Of a stretch of DNA of 64,000 nt, positions 22,889-35,435 are shown piece by piece. The first letter of the stretch is position 1. Every line of letters starts with the position of its first letter. Under the pieces are notes generated by a model. It saw nothing but the letters and a program-made list of their open reading frames with translations. It did not search any database and was not told where the DNA came from. A program made the position numbers and the translations under genes. The stretch comes from Ottelia alismoides (Eukaryota; Streptophyta; Magnoliopsida; Alismatales; Hydrocharitaceae). The stretch is taken from NCBI GenBank assembly GCA_037367405.1, contig JAZKJV010008870.1:186001-250000 (forward strand), read 5' to 3'.

Positions 22889-25014
22889 TTTGTTATCTCA
22901 ACTATTGTGTGTCTATTTGTAAAGAAGAGCAATGAGGTGCCTCTCCTTTTATAGGGTTTTGGGATCCTTTGATCTCAATCCATGTGTCAACACAAATCCA
23001 ATGGTCCACATTAATTTGTGTTTCCTTCAATGGTCATGATTTGTTGCTAAAAACACAACAACAATTAATTTAATAAAAAATCAAATATACAATAAATATA
23101 ATTTGATTTTATATCAAATCAATCTCCATTGGAGAAATAGGAAAGGAGGCAAGCCTCCTTCCATAAGGAGGGTGGACGGCCACCACATTCCTTATGGAAT
23201 TGTGGCCGTCCCCTCTCCTCATTAGGAAGGGAGCTTCCTTTTTTCCTATTACATGAGATTACATTATCTCATGATTCTCTCCAATATTTGCAACAACTTT
23301 TGTTGCAAATTATTTCACAAAAATAAATCCAATTTATTTTGTGAACATTGCAATCATGCCATTGGAAATTTGTGAATCACATTCACAACCCAAAACAAAA
23401 TGTAAATTACATTTTCAATTTAATGTCCAATGTAAATCCAATTCACATTAACATTTAATTAACAAATGTAAATTACAAACATCTCTCTCTTATATATTAT
23501 AAATCACATTTATAATATATATGACTAATATGGATATTGATATCCACATTATTCATATCCATGATAATTAAATCACATTTAAACATCTTGGATCTCTATT
23601 CTCTTGTGTTCAAATAATATGAATCACATTCACATTATTTACATCTTTGATAATTAAATCACATTTAATTATCTTAGATTACTCTCTTTATAATATGAAT
23701 TAAATTCATATTACTCATGATAATTAAATCACATTTAATTATCCATTTTCTCAATGCTCGGATACATGTTATCAATAATAGAATTATCCATAAACTCTTT
23801 CAAAGATAATGCGCTTTCTCCGCAGATACTTGGAGATAAGGATAGGGCGATTGTATTGTTCCACGTATAGTGACTTGGATATTGAGATCATATCTCAAAT
23901 CCAGATCGCGGGCCTCCGATAGATGCTTGATCAGATCAAGACCGAAAATCTAATCTTCTTATTGTATCTGAAACACATTCAGATAAATGTCCAACATTTG
24001 GACTAAGATCAGATTACTTCTCTACTGAGAGGAGTCACTAAAATCCAGACCCGTTTCATCACTCCCTAGGAATGGAAGCGTCAGGGTTATACAATCGTTT
24101 ATGATCACATCACCCTCAGGTATTCCCAATACCTGTACATCCTGCATACTGGAAGACTCAGATTAAACCCGAAGTATTTGATCAACTTTATACTGTCTAC
24201 TTCATGGTTTTATCAGTAAGTTTCTCATTCAATCATTGGGAGTCGGTATCGATCATATACTTTCCAAAAGCATATATCATACCTAGGTCTTGATCATATA
24301 CTTTCCAAAAGTATATATCAAACCTACAAAGCCAAGCTTCCAAAGCGAGACGACCGTGCACGGAATTTGATTCTTCTCAATATCTCATGAGTGAGCTCAT
24401 GTCTTCCGGTTCAGTAAATAAACCTGTATGATCCCTTTGAGAGGTCGTATTACTCATTTTCCCTTACATGCACACCAGCGCACCGGTGTATAGACCTAGG
24501 TTAGGTCATCAACCTATTGGTCTGCCAAATGTACATACTTAGACATATAGTAACACATCTGTCTCTGGTCAGAGGATGCGTGCCTATATCATGACAGCAT
24601 ACGATATAGAACTTTGGTTATCTCGATCTCGTTAAGTCAACTCTTTGACCTAACTAACCTGACACCTCCGAATCTCTATTCCTATGCAGAGGACCTGCAT
24701 CAAGAGGTCGGTCAGATATCAGCCTTCTGAGATAAGGATTGACATCTCCTACTCAGGCTGGAGATCATCTCTTAACAATCATTTGACGGTGCTTGATGAG
24801 TCCTCAATCTAACTCTTTAGATATTCATCCAAGCACCAGCCTCTATGATTCAATAGTTGAATCATCAGCTGTATGATTATTAAGATGGCCATGGTACATA
24901 ACCCTTAATTGGGACCTATTATGCAAATTATTCATTCTTCATTTCAGATCAGGGAATGATATTTGCAATAACATTTATTGCATAATGGCTCGCCGTGAGC
25001 TCGCATTTCCAACT
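22410..25014 (-). repeat. 5' LTR of element B
   Basis: A 2605-bp copy nearly identical to 14459-17096. On the minus strand its first base is A where the canonical T is expected. An expanded GA tract at about 22855-22890 and a deletion of about 40 bp near 22757 distinguish it from the 3' LTR. Confidence 0.92.
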
Positions 25015-25019
25015 GTTGT

Positions 25020-28000
25020 TGCTCCTTCCTTGAAGCTGCTGGAGCTGCTTCCTGGCAGCTGTGTTGCTGCTGATGTGCTGCCCAAGGCAGCAGCTGCTGC
25101 CATTTCTACTCTCCAAGCCCTCAAAGGGATGCAATTTCAACAACCATCTAATGCTGCTGGAGCTTTTCCAAGCAATTGGAAACCTCTGGAGCAGTTGATC
25201 AAATGAGTTACATCCAAGGTACAGTCCTTGCTCAAGGAAGCTCCTGCATGCAAAATTTGATCTCGAAAATTTAGAGTCCAAGGTACAGTCCCTCTCCTCA
25301 TGCTACCTTTCATGCAAATTAAGACTCAAAATCAAATATCATATTTATGCACTGATTTTAAGTCGAAAATTTAAGGACTTGGTAGTGAATTACATACGAA
25401 TAGATCTAATTTCATATCATTGGTCAATCACTAGTTTCATATTAAAATATAAAGAATTGAGGGGGGGGGGGGGTCTTACATGAATATACTACTCAGAAAG
25501 CCATTAATTTATAGATTTTAGATCTAATTTCAGAACAGATTCGAGTTCATGTTTGTGGATCTTAAGAAAAAAGGAATGTTTTAAGTATTTATCTGCTACT
25601 GTACATATATTGAAAAGAAAAAAGAGAGGAATATTTTAGGTATTTCTCTGCTACTGTAAATAGATTTAAAAGAAAAAAGGGATATTTTAAGTATTTCTCT
25701 GCTATTGTACAGAGATCTAAAAGGAAAAAGGGATATTTTAAGTATTTCTCTGCTACTGCACATGTATTTAAAAGAAAAAAAGGATTGAAAAAAGAGGATA
25801 TTTTATAGAGATTGAAAAGGAAAAAAGGAGGGGATATTTAAGGTATTTCTCTTACTAAGATTGAAAAGAAAAAAATAAAAAGGGGATATGTTAAGTATTT
25901 CTCTGCTACTGTACAGAGATCGAAAAAGGGATATTTTAACTTTATCCCTGCTATTGTTTGGATACTGAGATTGATAAGAAAATAGGAGATAATTTTTTGA
26001 GATTAAAAAGAAATTTGGGGGGTTTTGTATAAATCTAGATTCTAATTCAAACCACATGATTAGACTCCTGATCTATTAGAATTAAAGTTAAAATTTTGTG
26101 ATTTTTGACATGCAAATTAGTTCAAATTTCAGACCACAACATGTAATTAGGACCCAACTACAAATTATGTATTAGCCACTGATTTGATGTTAAAATTGAG
26201 AAATTTGGGAGTGATTAACATGTAAATTAGAGCCAATTTAAGTCACTTATTAGCTACTAAGCTCATAATTTAAAGATAAAAAGATTTGGGAAAAGTTGCA
26301 TACAACTAAACTTAAATTCAAATCTAATGAATAGTTCAAAATCTCATTATTTAAAGAGGAAAGGATTTGGGGAATTTTACGGCAATCTGAGCTTAGATCC
26401 AGATCCAATGAATAAATTCTAATCTCGTGATTTTAAAAATGAAAATATGGAGGACGATGCATGAAATTGACTCTAAGTTTCAGATCAAATCATTAGTGTT
26501 TATGAATTTCAGTGAATACTTGGTTGTTATGAATCATTGGTGAATGATATTTGTGCTGTCATGGTGACCCGTACACCTGACTGTGCAAGGGCACGATGAC
26601 GGTGGGAGATATGAAGCCCAGTTAGGATAGTGGCTCCCTAGTACGCAGGTCTAGGATCCTAGTCCTTTTTATGATTTTTACACGAGCTCACAGTGTTTTT
26701 ACGCTTCATTGGGGTCTGTTTTTTATTAGTTCCGCTGACCCTGTTTCAACGTGGTACCTAGGCTGGAGGACCCATGGTTTTGCTTTTTGAGCTTAGTTTT
26801 TCACGTACTGATCGGGTCGGTTTTGGAGTGACTTAGTCCGGAAAGTCTCTCCCACCCATCTCAGGGGCGTAGTTTTGGAGTGTGCCTAGCCCTCTCTTCG
26901 ATCGTACTTTCATTGGGAGGGAAAGATAGAAGAGTCACTTCGGAGGCTTTCTCACCGCTTGAGTTTTTTGTCATTGTTCTGCCAGTAGGTCCTGGCGAAG
27001 ATTGTTGTCAGATGAAGTTAAGTGTTGGTTACGATCCCACCAATAGGTGCTGGCAAGGAAAGAAATTAGATCTTGGAAATTATCAATCATCAATCCTCAA
27101 TCGTCAATATTTGATAAGATACATCATCACATATGATATCTCACAACAATAAAAAGGAACAAAAGATCGTGGCACGGAAATCTTCTGCACTAGAATGAGA
27201 GTTACTACTACAGGTTGTTAGGTGAAGCTAGTGGACGTGTTGAGAACTTAGTTAGAATGCATTATACTTCACCGCATGCTTAAGGAGGCACGCCAACCTA
27301 AGGCATCTTTCCTTCCTTAGAGTCATGGTGTGAGGTCTCACCCGAATCATGATCACAGACTATCCACTAGGCTTAAGGAATTAGACAAGGACTAATATCA
27401 AAACAAGAAACACTTCATATACATCTTCTAAGATTCCAAAGCATTTCTTATAAATGACAAAATGATGTTTACCTAAATATGAATCTGATAAATAAATAAG
27501 AACATTAAGTGGAAATAGTTGAGGTGGTGAGTAATCAAGAGGATTTATATATAAAGCAACCAGAAAAACCTTCTTCGATGTAAGTAGCTTGTTACATTTA
27601 CCTATGTACTTGCTTTCTTTTGAACCCACCGAAATACATTTTATTTTTAATAAATTATATCGTAGTCAACCTTTATTTGCATCCTTTTCTTCCTAACATG
27701 AATGACAAGAATGGTACATGCGACTCAGTAGATTGATAGTTGGGCCCTGAGCTTCCGTCGTTCATACAATTTCCTTTTTCGGTACATATTATAGCTACTG
27801 TTCATGATATATGTAACTCGCATGTGCTTATTTCTTTCTCTTCTGTTATATTTTGAGATACATGTACAGAATGTCAGTTTCTTTTTTTACATGTAAATAT
27901 ATATATATATGGAAATTAATGCAATTACGAATTTGGTGATACTTGTTGTTTTGTGGCTTGTTTATCATTATTGTTGTGAATGCCAATCGCAAAAAATTTT

Positions 28001-28285
28001 TCCTCATTCTCGGAAACCTAATGCGACCTATGACAAATATAATGTTGCAAATGATGTGTAATCGGGTAACCCGGATCTCGGGCGAGCACATCACAAGAGC
28101 TTCTCCGCAGCCAATGACTCCATCGTCGGTTGAAATGGAGATGCCTTAGCTATGAATTAGCATATCTTCTGAATGGTGTACATTCATAAACATTGTCATC
28201 TAAAGTTGGGTTTATGAAAGACCGAATAAAGAACTTTACTCACGTTCCAGGGGCATATGTACCAAAGGTGGTCTTCCACATACAT
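25020..28285. other. Unassigned DNA between elements B and C
   Basis: The first part (25020-25206) stays open in one plus-strand frame ending PLEQLIK and TGA at 25204-25206, and is the right-hand continuation of the locus split by B. I do not recognise a family. There is a run of 13 G at 25461-25473 and the minisatellite described separately. Sequence at 26520-27200 is GC-richer, gene-like in texture, but has no convincing frame. A short frame at 27943-28149 has no recognisable domain. Confidence 0.35.
25566..25985 (+). repeat. Minisatellite of about 55-bp degenerate units
   Basis: Seven to eight head-to-tail copies share the core GATATTTTAAGTATTTCTCT followed by GCTACTGTACAGAGAT and an A/G-rich spacer (AAAAGGAAAAAGG). 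Units vary by indels in the purine spacer. No coding potential. Confidence 0.8.
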
Positions 28286-30640
28286 TGTTAGCCATGTGAG
28301 CCCCAGGAGAACCATTTCTACAATAAATGTTATTATAATACGTTGATATATGAATAAAGGTTATTGGTTTGTTTCACTCCTTGTTTGAGATTAAATGAAT
28401 GAATGCACTTATAAGGTCAATACATACAATTAGGATTATGTACTATGGTAATCTTAAAAATCATATATCCATTGATTCAAATGTTGTATCATAGAGGTTG
28501 GTGCTTAGATGATATCTAAGGAGTGAGATGGAGGAATCATCAAGCACCGTCAAGTGATTGTTAAGAAAGTATCTACAACCTGAGAAGAAGATAGAAATCT
28601 TTCTCTAAAGGTTGATATCTGACTGACTTCTTGATGTAGGTCCTCTGCGTAGGGATATAAATTCAAAGGTATCAAAGAAGTTAGGTCAAAGAGTTGACTT
28701 AATAAGATGGAGATAACCAAGACCTATGTCATATAATGTCACGATATAAGAACACATTCTTTGATCGGAGATCGATGTATTAATATATGTTTGAGTGTGT
28801 ACATTAGGTATACCATTAGGTTGATGATCTAGTCAAGATCTATACACCACCGAGCTAATGCGAACACGAGAGTATATGAGTAATACGATATCTCAAAGGG
28901 ATCATACATGTTCGCTACTGAACCAGAAAACATGAGCTCACTCATGAGATATTAGGATTAAATTCCATGCATGCTCGTCTTGCTTTAGAAGCACGACAGA
29001 ATTTATAGGTATGATATATGATTTTGAAAAGTATATGATCAATACCAAACCCCAATGATCAAATAATAAATTTAATGATAAAACTTTGACGAAGAAAATT
29101 CAAATATGATTTGAAATTTTGGGTTTATTCTAGGTCTTCTACTATGCAGGATGTGCGGGTATTAGGAATACTCGAGGGTGATGTGATTGTAACGATTGTA
29201 TAACAATGGCATTTCCATTTCGAGGGAGTAATGGAACATGTTTGGATTTTAGTGACTCCTCTCAGCAGATTGGTAACCAGATCTTCATCCAAATGTTGGA
29301 CATTGATCTTGATGAGATTCAGATGCAATGAAAAGATTAGACTTACGGTTTGATTTGATCAAAAATCTTTGAGAGTTTCCCGAGATCTGATTTTGAGATA
29401 TGATCACAATATCCAAGTCACTATACATGGAATGTACAGTCGTCATCTCCTTATCTCCAAGTATCCACTCAGAAAGCACATTGGTCTTGAAAGAGTTTAA
29501 GAAAAAATCTATTGTTGAATAAAGTATCTGAGCATTACAAATATTGTTAATTAAATATGATTTGATTATCATGAATAATTGAATATGATTCATGTTATTT
29601 AAACACACAAGAATGATCATCTTAGATGATTAAATGTTAGTTATCAAAGATATAATTAATATGGATATCATTATACATAATAATCATAGATATTATAAAT
29701 ACGATTGTTGTGAATAGGATTCACATTAAACAATTAGTTGCAAATTCAATGTACATTTTATATTGAATGGTTGAATATGATTCATAATTGTCAATGGTAT
29801 GATTGAAATTTTCACAAGATAATTTGGAATTATCTTGTTAAATATTTACACAATAAATATTATTACATAATAATATGGATTATTGAAAGGAGATAATCAC
29901 CTTCCATATTGGGAGTAGATGTCTACCTTGAATTAGACAATGTGGACGTTTACTTTAGGAAGGAGATAGCCACCTTCCATATTCGGAGTAGACGTCCATC
30001 TTGAATTAATCATGGTAGACATCCACTCTCTATATGGAAAGAGTATTATCCTCTCTATATGGCTATTGATTTGAAATCAGGAGCACATCTCTACCATCTA
30101 ATATACTATAAAAGAAAGGATGGGGCTTGCCCTTTCCTCTAGATAACTTCAACCCTTGAGTTGAAAGCAACATCTCTCTCTCATTCTCATACACTTCCAA
30201 CCTCTCTCTCTCTCTCTCAATATTGTGGCCTCATCATCATCTCTACGTTGTTATGCTACCGGATCGATTGCTCGTACAAAATATCATGGATTCGTGAGAC
30301 GAAATCAGGAAGTTCCTTTGATCGGATCTTCAGCACATATTATAGGAAGTACATATCTCAACCATGCGCTCGCAAGTGCATCCTTTGTCGGATCGGACTT
30401 GAGACAGGAGGTCTCTTACTTTAGAGACAAACGATCGCAAACACGCTCCAAGAGGTATTTCTAGTACTCGTTTGTGATATTGATGAAACAATTTGGGAAG
30501 TATTCTCAAAGCATGTGGTTTCATCATTATTTTTTTAAATTATGTTGCCTTATGCAACTAGTATGATTAGTTACCCTGGGTTGTATCCGATACGACCTTC
30601 ACGCTTCCATGATGTGCTAAGGTATAAACCCTAGCCTTAA
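28286..30640 (+). repeat. 5' LTR of element C
   Basis: Starts TGTTAGCC and ends CCTTAA just before the primer site. Many landmarks match the reverse complement of the B LTRs (for example CATCAAGCACCGTCAA near 28540, TAGGTCAAAGAGTTGACTTAA near 28681 and GGATCATACATG near 28908), but substitutions and indels are frequent, so it is much older than the split between the two B LTRs. It contains several copies of a CCACCTTCCATATT(C/G)GGAGTAGACGTC-like segment at about 29880-30030. Confidence 0.82.
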
Positions 30641-30642
30641 AG

Positions 30643-30655
30643 TGGTATCAGAGAC
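30643..30655 (+). other. Primer-binding site of element C (tRNA-iMet)
   Basis: TGGTATCAGAGAC two bases after the LTR end; complementary to initiator tRNA-Met, as in element B. Confidence 0.88.
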
Positions 30656-31533
30656 TTGGTTTAATGGTGTTGGATATGATCCAAACCCTTAGGGCCCGTT
30701 CGACAAGAGGGTAAACTCCCCTTTACCCCCCTTAACACATCCCTTCTCTCTCCATGTGGGCCACACTTTATTTCTTTTGAAATAAATAAATCAATCAAAT
30801 CTCCATCATCAATTCCATCAAAAAATAATATACGATACAATCATATCATATAAAAATTATAAACTACTCTACTTCTTGTAACGGAACGGGCCGTGCAGAT
30901 ATGCAAAAGCATGCAACATTAAGTCGCGTGTCCGAACCGTTACCGATTCATGCATGGTAATCATTGAGCATACAAAAATCATTCTCAAAAAGATCCAATT
31001 CCACCGAGTGTTCCATTATTACAACATCTATAAAGGGTATACTTGTAAAGGAAACTAAATAATTTCACAACATGGGTCCCTATTCCAGTGGGCATACAGA
31101 TATCCACCATAAACCACATAGTATCCATACCGCGTTGAATGTCTTATTGAGTTTGTTGCATGAATTTGAAAGCGTGATCAAACTTGTTCTTTCACCTGAA
31201 ATAAATAAACATAATTTGCATGAGCATATTGCCCAGTATGTATCGGGGTCCATGCATGGGAATTCTAACGGCCTTTTAACATGTTATAATTCATGTACTT
31301 AACTCTTAATGGAATAACATCATTACATGCCTAATTGTCCCGTGCATGTCTAAGTCCGTTCCCCTAACATGTTGCATATTGAATTCACCATGAATATACA
31401 TGTGCAATACACATAAAAATATATAAGCTATCATTTTTCATCATAAGGGGTATGTTCCTGAAATTCATGATATGTTTATGCATTCTTTATCATTTAGATC
31501 ATTCTTTCGGATTAACCCTTTAAAATAGATTTT

Positions 31534-31815
31534 GCATGACTTGTGATGGTTTATTATTCTTAAACCATTTCTCTTCTAACATATAATGATTTATCTTTAA
31601 TTAAATAATTTCCTTGCATAACATGTATTGCCTTACCATTATAAACAATTTCTTTCACAATGGCTTACCTTTCTAAACCATTTCTTTCATAGCATGTAAT
31701 GGTTTACCATTATAAATCATTTCTTTCATATCAGGTAATGTCTTACCTTTCTAAATCATTTCTTTCATAACTTGTAATGGTTTATTCTTTCTTTAAATCA
31801 TTTTTTTGCATGACA
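31534..31815 (+). repeat. Tandem repeat of about 45-50 bp units
   Basis: Around six imperfect copies of CATGTAATGGTTTACC...(T)AAATCATTTCTTTCATAA follow one another inside the Harbinger-like element. A second, looser repeat built on GTACATATAC(C) continues to about 31930. No coding potential. Confidence 0.7.
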
Positions 31816-33773
31816 TTTCAGTACATGTGTACATATACTTTACCATTAGCATAACTGTACATATACCCTTGACATTAATATAATTGCACATACTCCCATA
31901 TCATTAACTTAATTTCACATATGCCCATAACATTTTCAATGTTTAGAGTTGTCTTGATTGTTAGATTATTAGACGGCTTTGATGGCTTTGCTGGCTTTAC
32001 CGTTGGCACTAGCGGTCCATAACATAACATGACAGTGTAGCTACAACTCTAGAGGACTTAGCTTTTGCCTCTGTGGTTCCTTGCAACCATACGCCCCTTG
32101 CGGCGTTGCCCTTTGGGCCTACGATAATTGGACTCTAGAGGTGGCTCCCACCATTATGTGTAGCAATTAGCTCCGCTTATCGTAATCATGTCGTTATTCA
32201 TCTTAGCGAAATTTCAATTCTTTTCATGTCATTTCCTTTTTCCTTGTCAAAATCTTAATGAATTGTTTACCTCAGCAATTTCTATTAAGTGATATGATAA
32301 TAACTTTTCTGTCTTACTAAAAATTTGGATGTCATTTTCATATAACTTAACACATGTGCTTAGTTAATAAATATAAAGAAAATAACACATTTCTTAGTGT
32401 AAGGTAATTCATATATCTCTAGATCTTATCTCAACTTTTATTGAAATGAATCCCTTGATGACTCGTAATTAAGTAAACGGAAACTCTTTTACTTTTTAAA
32501 CCACATTAGAATGCTACATTTTTCATATATTATAAATCTAACATAGAATTCATGTCAAGATTGGTAATCGTTTGACAGCCAGAAAACTATTATCTTAGGT
32601 TCCATAAAATCATACACAGCTAATTACTCACGTTGAATTCATAGACAACATTCTATATTGATTGTAAATTTACCAAAAGTGTATTTATTTATATGCAATA
32701 AGTACATAAAATACATGTTCACAACATGCCTAATTGATCCACCACAAAGATGTCACTCTAAAGTTGTAATGGATGTATACGTTTAATTTTTCCCACATAA
32801 ATAAATCTATTTGTAAAATATGATTGGTTTACTTAGATTATTTATAAGAAAACAATCATTAAACGTATTATTAAAACCTCAATATTACTCAAGATTTTTA
32901 CATGAGTATTACTTATGAGGATATAAAAGACATTCATAATATAACTTAATAAGAAATACGCCTAGTAGTAGAGTCATTCGCATGTTCGATTATTTTATTG
33001 AAGGTAGGATTTAGAAGAGCATAATGATGATGTACATTCCTGCCCCTTAGTCACCTTTAATAACATGCATAAATCATACATACATTTATCTCCTTAATTT
33101 GGAGTAGAAAACGATCATCAAGGCCATATATAAGTTCCTACAGTTCGACTAATATCTTTAGTGATCTTCATCTATGCACGGTCATTAATCATATGCATTA
33201 TCCTATGAATACATTGTATACATCATAAGTTTAATCTAAAATAAAGTAATGGACATTTATGTTAGACTACAATACGACACATACATCGATAGATCGCATT
33301 TTAGATTTGATCTTTGTTTATACGAAATCCTAAGCCGATACATACCTTGCATCAAAAGCTCGACTCTCTTTGCTTCGATCATCGTAGCTCTTTCTGGCCT
33401 CATATACGTGCTCTCCTCTTTTCCGATTCGATGCCGTCGTCTCCTATGACGAAGGCAAATCTCCTGTGAAGCCTCTTCTCTAATTCTTTCTCTCTTTCTC
33501 TCCCTCTCCCTCTCTAGGCCTCACGTTGAGAGACAAAAAAATGTGACGTGAGAAGAGATTTGAGGAATTTTTAAGGTAGTCAAATGAGGGATATTAATGT
33601 GATAATAAAATTCCATTAATTTGCCAATTAACAAAGCAATTAAGGTAGCATTGTAATGTATTGGAATCTTTTTTTTCCAAAAGAAAGTAGGTCATTACAC
33701 TTCTACTCACTCTTCTAAACTTCAATACAATCACAACACAATAACTACTCACTTTTTCAAACTTCAATACAAC

Positions 33774-34525
33774 TAGGGCTGGCTATTGAGTCACGGCTCG
33801 ATGAGACAGGCTCGGGCTCCGCTCGATAAGGGCTTGTGAGCCCGCTCATTAGGCTATTGAGCTGAGTCCAAGCCAGAATTTTGGGCTCGATAGCTTAACG
33901 AGCTGAGCTCGAGTCGTGCCGAACTCTGCTTGATAACTCAATAAGGGGCTCGATAAGGAATATATATACATATATTATTTATATATTTACATATAATACA
34001 AATAAAATATATTATCCCTTCGCAATTTCCCCTCTTTGACCCTCCTACGAGTCATGAGTCATGACCCAATTCTCAAATTCCATTCCCACCCACACATTTT
34101 TCCCCGCCCACTTATTAGAAAATTAGTAATTTTTTATAAGAAAATATAATGTTACAATATATATTATAATTAAGATTTTATACACAACTTGAATAGTGGT
34201 CACTGGTAAAGAACATAGTTAAAGGTAGAGCAGGTCTCAAGTTCGAACCCGCACAAAACACTTTTCCACCAAAAGTACCTATTTTCCTTAACGAGCTCGA
34301 CTTAGGCTCGAGCCCAGAACATGCTCCATAAGGAGCTCAAGCTCGATAAGGGGCTCGGCTCGAGCCTTATCGAGCCTGAGCCAGCTCGATAAGGGCTTGA
34401 GCTCATCGAGCCTGAGCCCGAGCCTGCTCGGCTGGGCTCGAACAAGCCCGAGCCCAACTGGGCTTATCGAGTCCGAGCCTGAGCCAGAGGCTGGCTCGGC
34501 TCGTTGGGCTCGATAGCCAGCCCTA
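33774..34525. mobile_element. hAT-type MITE with GC-rich fold-back arms
   Basis: 752 bp with ends TAGGGCTGGCTAT and, on the other strand, TAGGGCTGGCTAT. It is flanked by 8-bp duplications AATACAAC (33766-33773) and AATACAAT (34526-34533), one mismatch. Both arms are dense in GAGC/GCTCGAT(AAGG) motifs, so the element can fold back on itself. An AT-rich centre separates the arms. It has no transposase and is nested in the Harbinger-like element. Confidence 0.88.
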
Positions 34526-34699
34526 AATACAATCATATCACAACAAGCCCACTTCTAACCTACTCCTAGTTTAACCCTCTATCCAAACAACAAAACACAA
34601 AAATAGGTTACCCTCTATCAGTTTAACCTGCCCTAACCCGCATCCAAACACACCCTTAGGGAATAAAGTTTTGTGTCACTAATAGTTATCACACAACAA

Positions 34700-35120
34700 G
34701 ACACGGTCGAATCCCGTCACGAAAAGGCCAATTACCGTAGCCTAAAATCACAAGTCATGGTAAAAATATCGTGGCTTAAATCTCCGTGCCAAAAAGTTTA
34801 CCGTGACCAAAGCATGCAAGCAGACGTCACAGTAAATTACCATGACTAAAAGCCTTTGGCCACGGTAAATTACCATGGCAGTAATCCTTTAGTGACAGTA
34901 ATATACCATGGCCTAATATCATTGATGATGATAAATATACCATCACCTAAAATAATAAGCCACGGTAACTTTATCGTGAGATAAAATTACTGGTCACGGT
35001 AAATTACCGTAGTTCAAAGTCAATTGCCACAATAAATTTTGATGACCTAAAAGGCTAAAACTATAAGTCACGCTACATTAGCATAGTCTAAAATGATATG
35101 CCATGATAGATTATCGCGGT
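34700..35120. repeat. Left subterminal repeats of the CACTA element
   Basis: About twelve units spaced roughly 30-40 bp apart, each a short interrupted palindrome of the type CCACGGTAAATTACCATGG followed by CCTAAA. They would be binding sites for a TNPA-like protein. Confidence 0.75.
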
Positions 35121-35435
35121 AAAAAGAAGAAAGAGGTTTTAAAAAAAGATTATTCTCGGATTTTTACAATCGTCTCTATCGATACATAACCACTTCGTCA
35201 CTCATTCGTCACTCAAATAATAGAACTATCAAAATAATGGGCATACATCAATATTCAAATATCTACATCATAAAATATGACACATTCATAATAGAATTAA
35301 TACAAATGTCAACAAAAGATATATTCAGAACAACTACCCAATACACAAAGAAAATAATAACAAACTGTGTCTAAGTGACAATGTTTGATAAATATAGAAT
35401 TTGCAACTAACAAACAATAGAAAAAAGAGAAACTA

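Larger units (their letters stand above)
14459..25014 (-). mobile_element. Element B: Ty1/copia-derived retrotransposon with 2.6 kb LTRs and decayed interior
   Basis: Two long direct repeats (14459-17096 and 22410-25014) flank 5.3 kb. Read on the minus strand the element begins (A)GTTGG at 25014, has TGGTATCAGAGTC two bases after the first LTR (plus coordinates 22395-22407, tRNA-iMet site), and carries an AGTGGGAGAT tract just before the second LTR, which starts TGTTGG. Target duplication GTTGT is present at 14454-14458 and 25015-25019. The first LTR base is A instead of T. The tRNA-iMet site and the order integrase then RT in the decayed pol identify Ty1/copia. The LTRs are nearly identical apart from a deletion of about 40 bp near 22757 and GA-repeat length, whereas the pol between them is unreadable. 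It therefore probably moved as a non-autonomous element. Confidence 0.9.
30692..34655. mobile_element. Harbinger-like DNA transposon, non-autonomous, inside element C
   Basis: TTA at 30689-30691 and 34656-34658 flanks a segment whose ends begin GGGCCCGTTCG and, on the other strand, GGGTGTGTTTGG. Imperfect similarity continues inward (GGTAAACT-type motifs). A TTA duplication and a GGG...GTTTGG-like end are typical of PIF/Harbinger and Tourist elements. No transposase frame is present in 4 kb. Removing it rejoins copia C sequence. Class assignment rests on ends and TSD only. Confidence 0.55.

Noticed and set aside
26520..27200. GC-richer stretch as a gene
   Set aside because: No convincing frame or recognised similarity; only texture suggested it.
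27943..28149. 68-codon plus-strand frame as a host gene exon
   Set aside because: No splice context, domain or neighbouring exon could be supported.
34288..34536. 82-codon minus-strand frame
   Set aside because: It is the GAGC/GCTCGAT-rich right arm of the hAT MITE.
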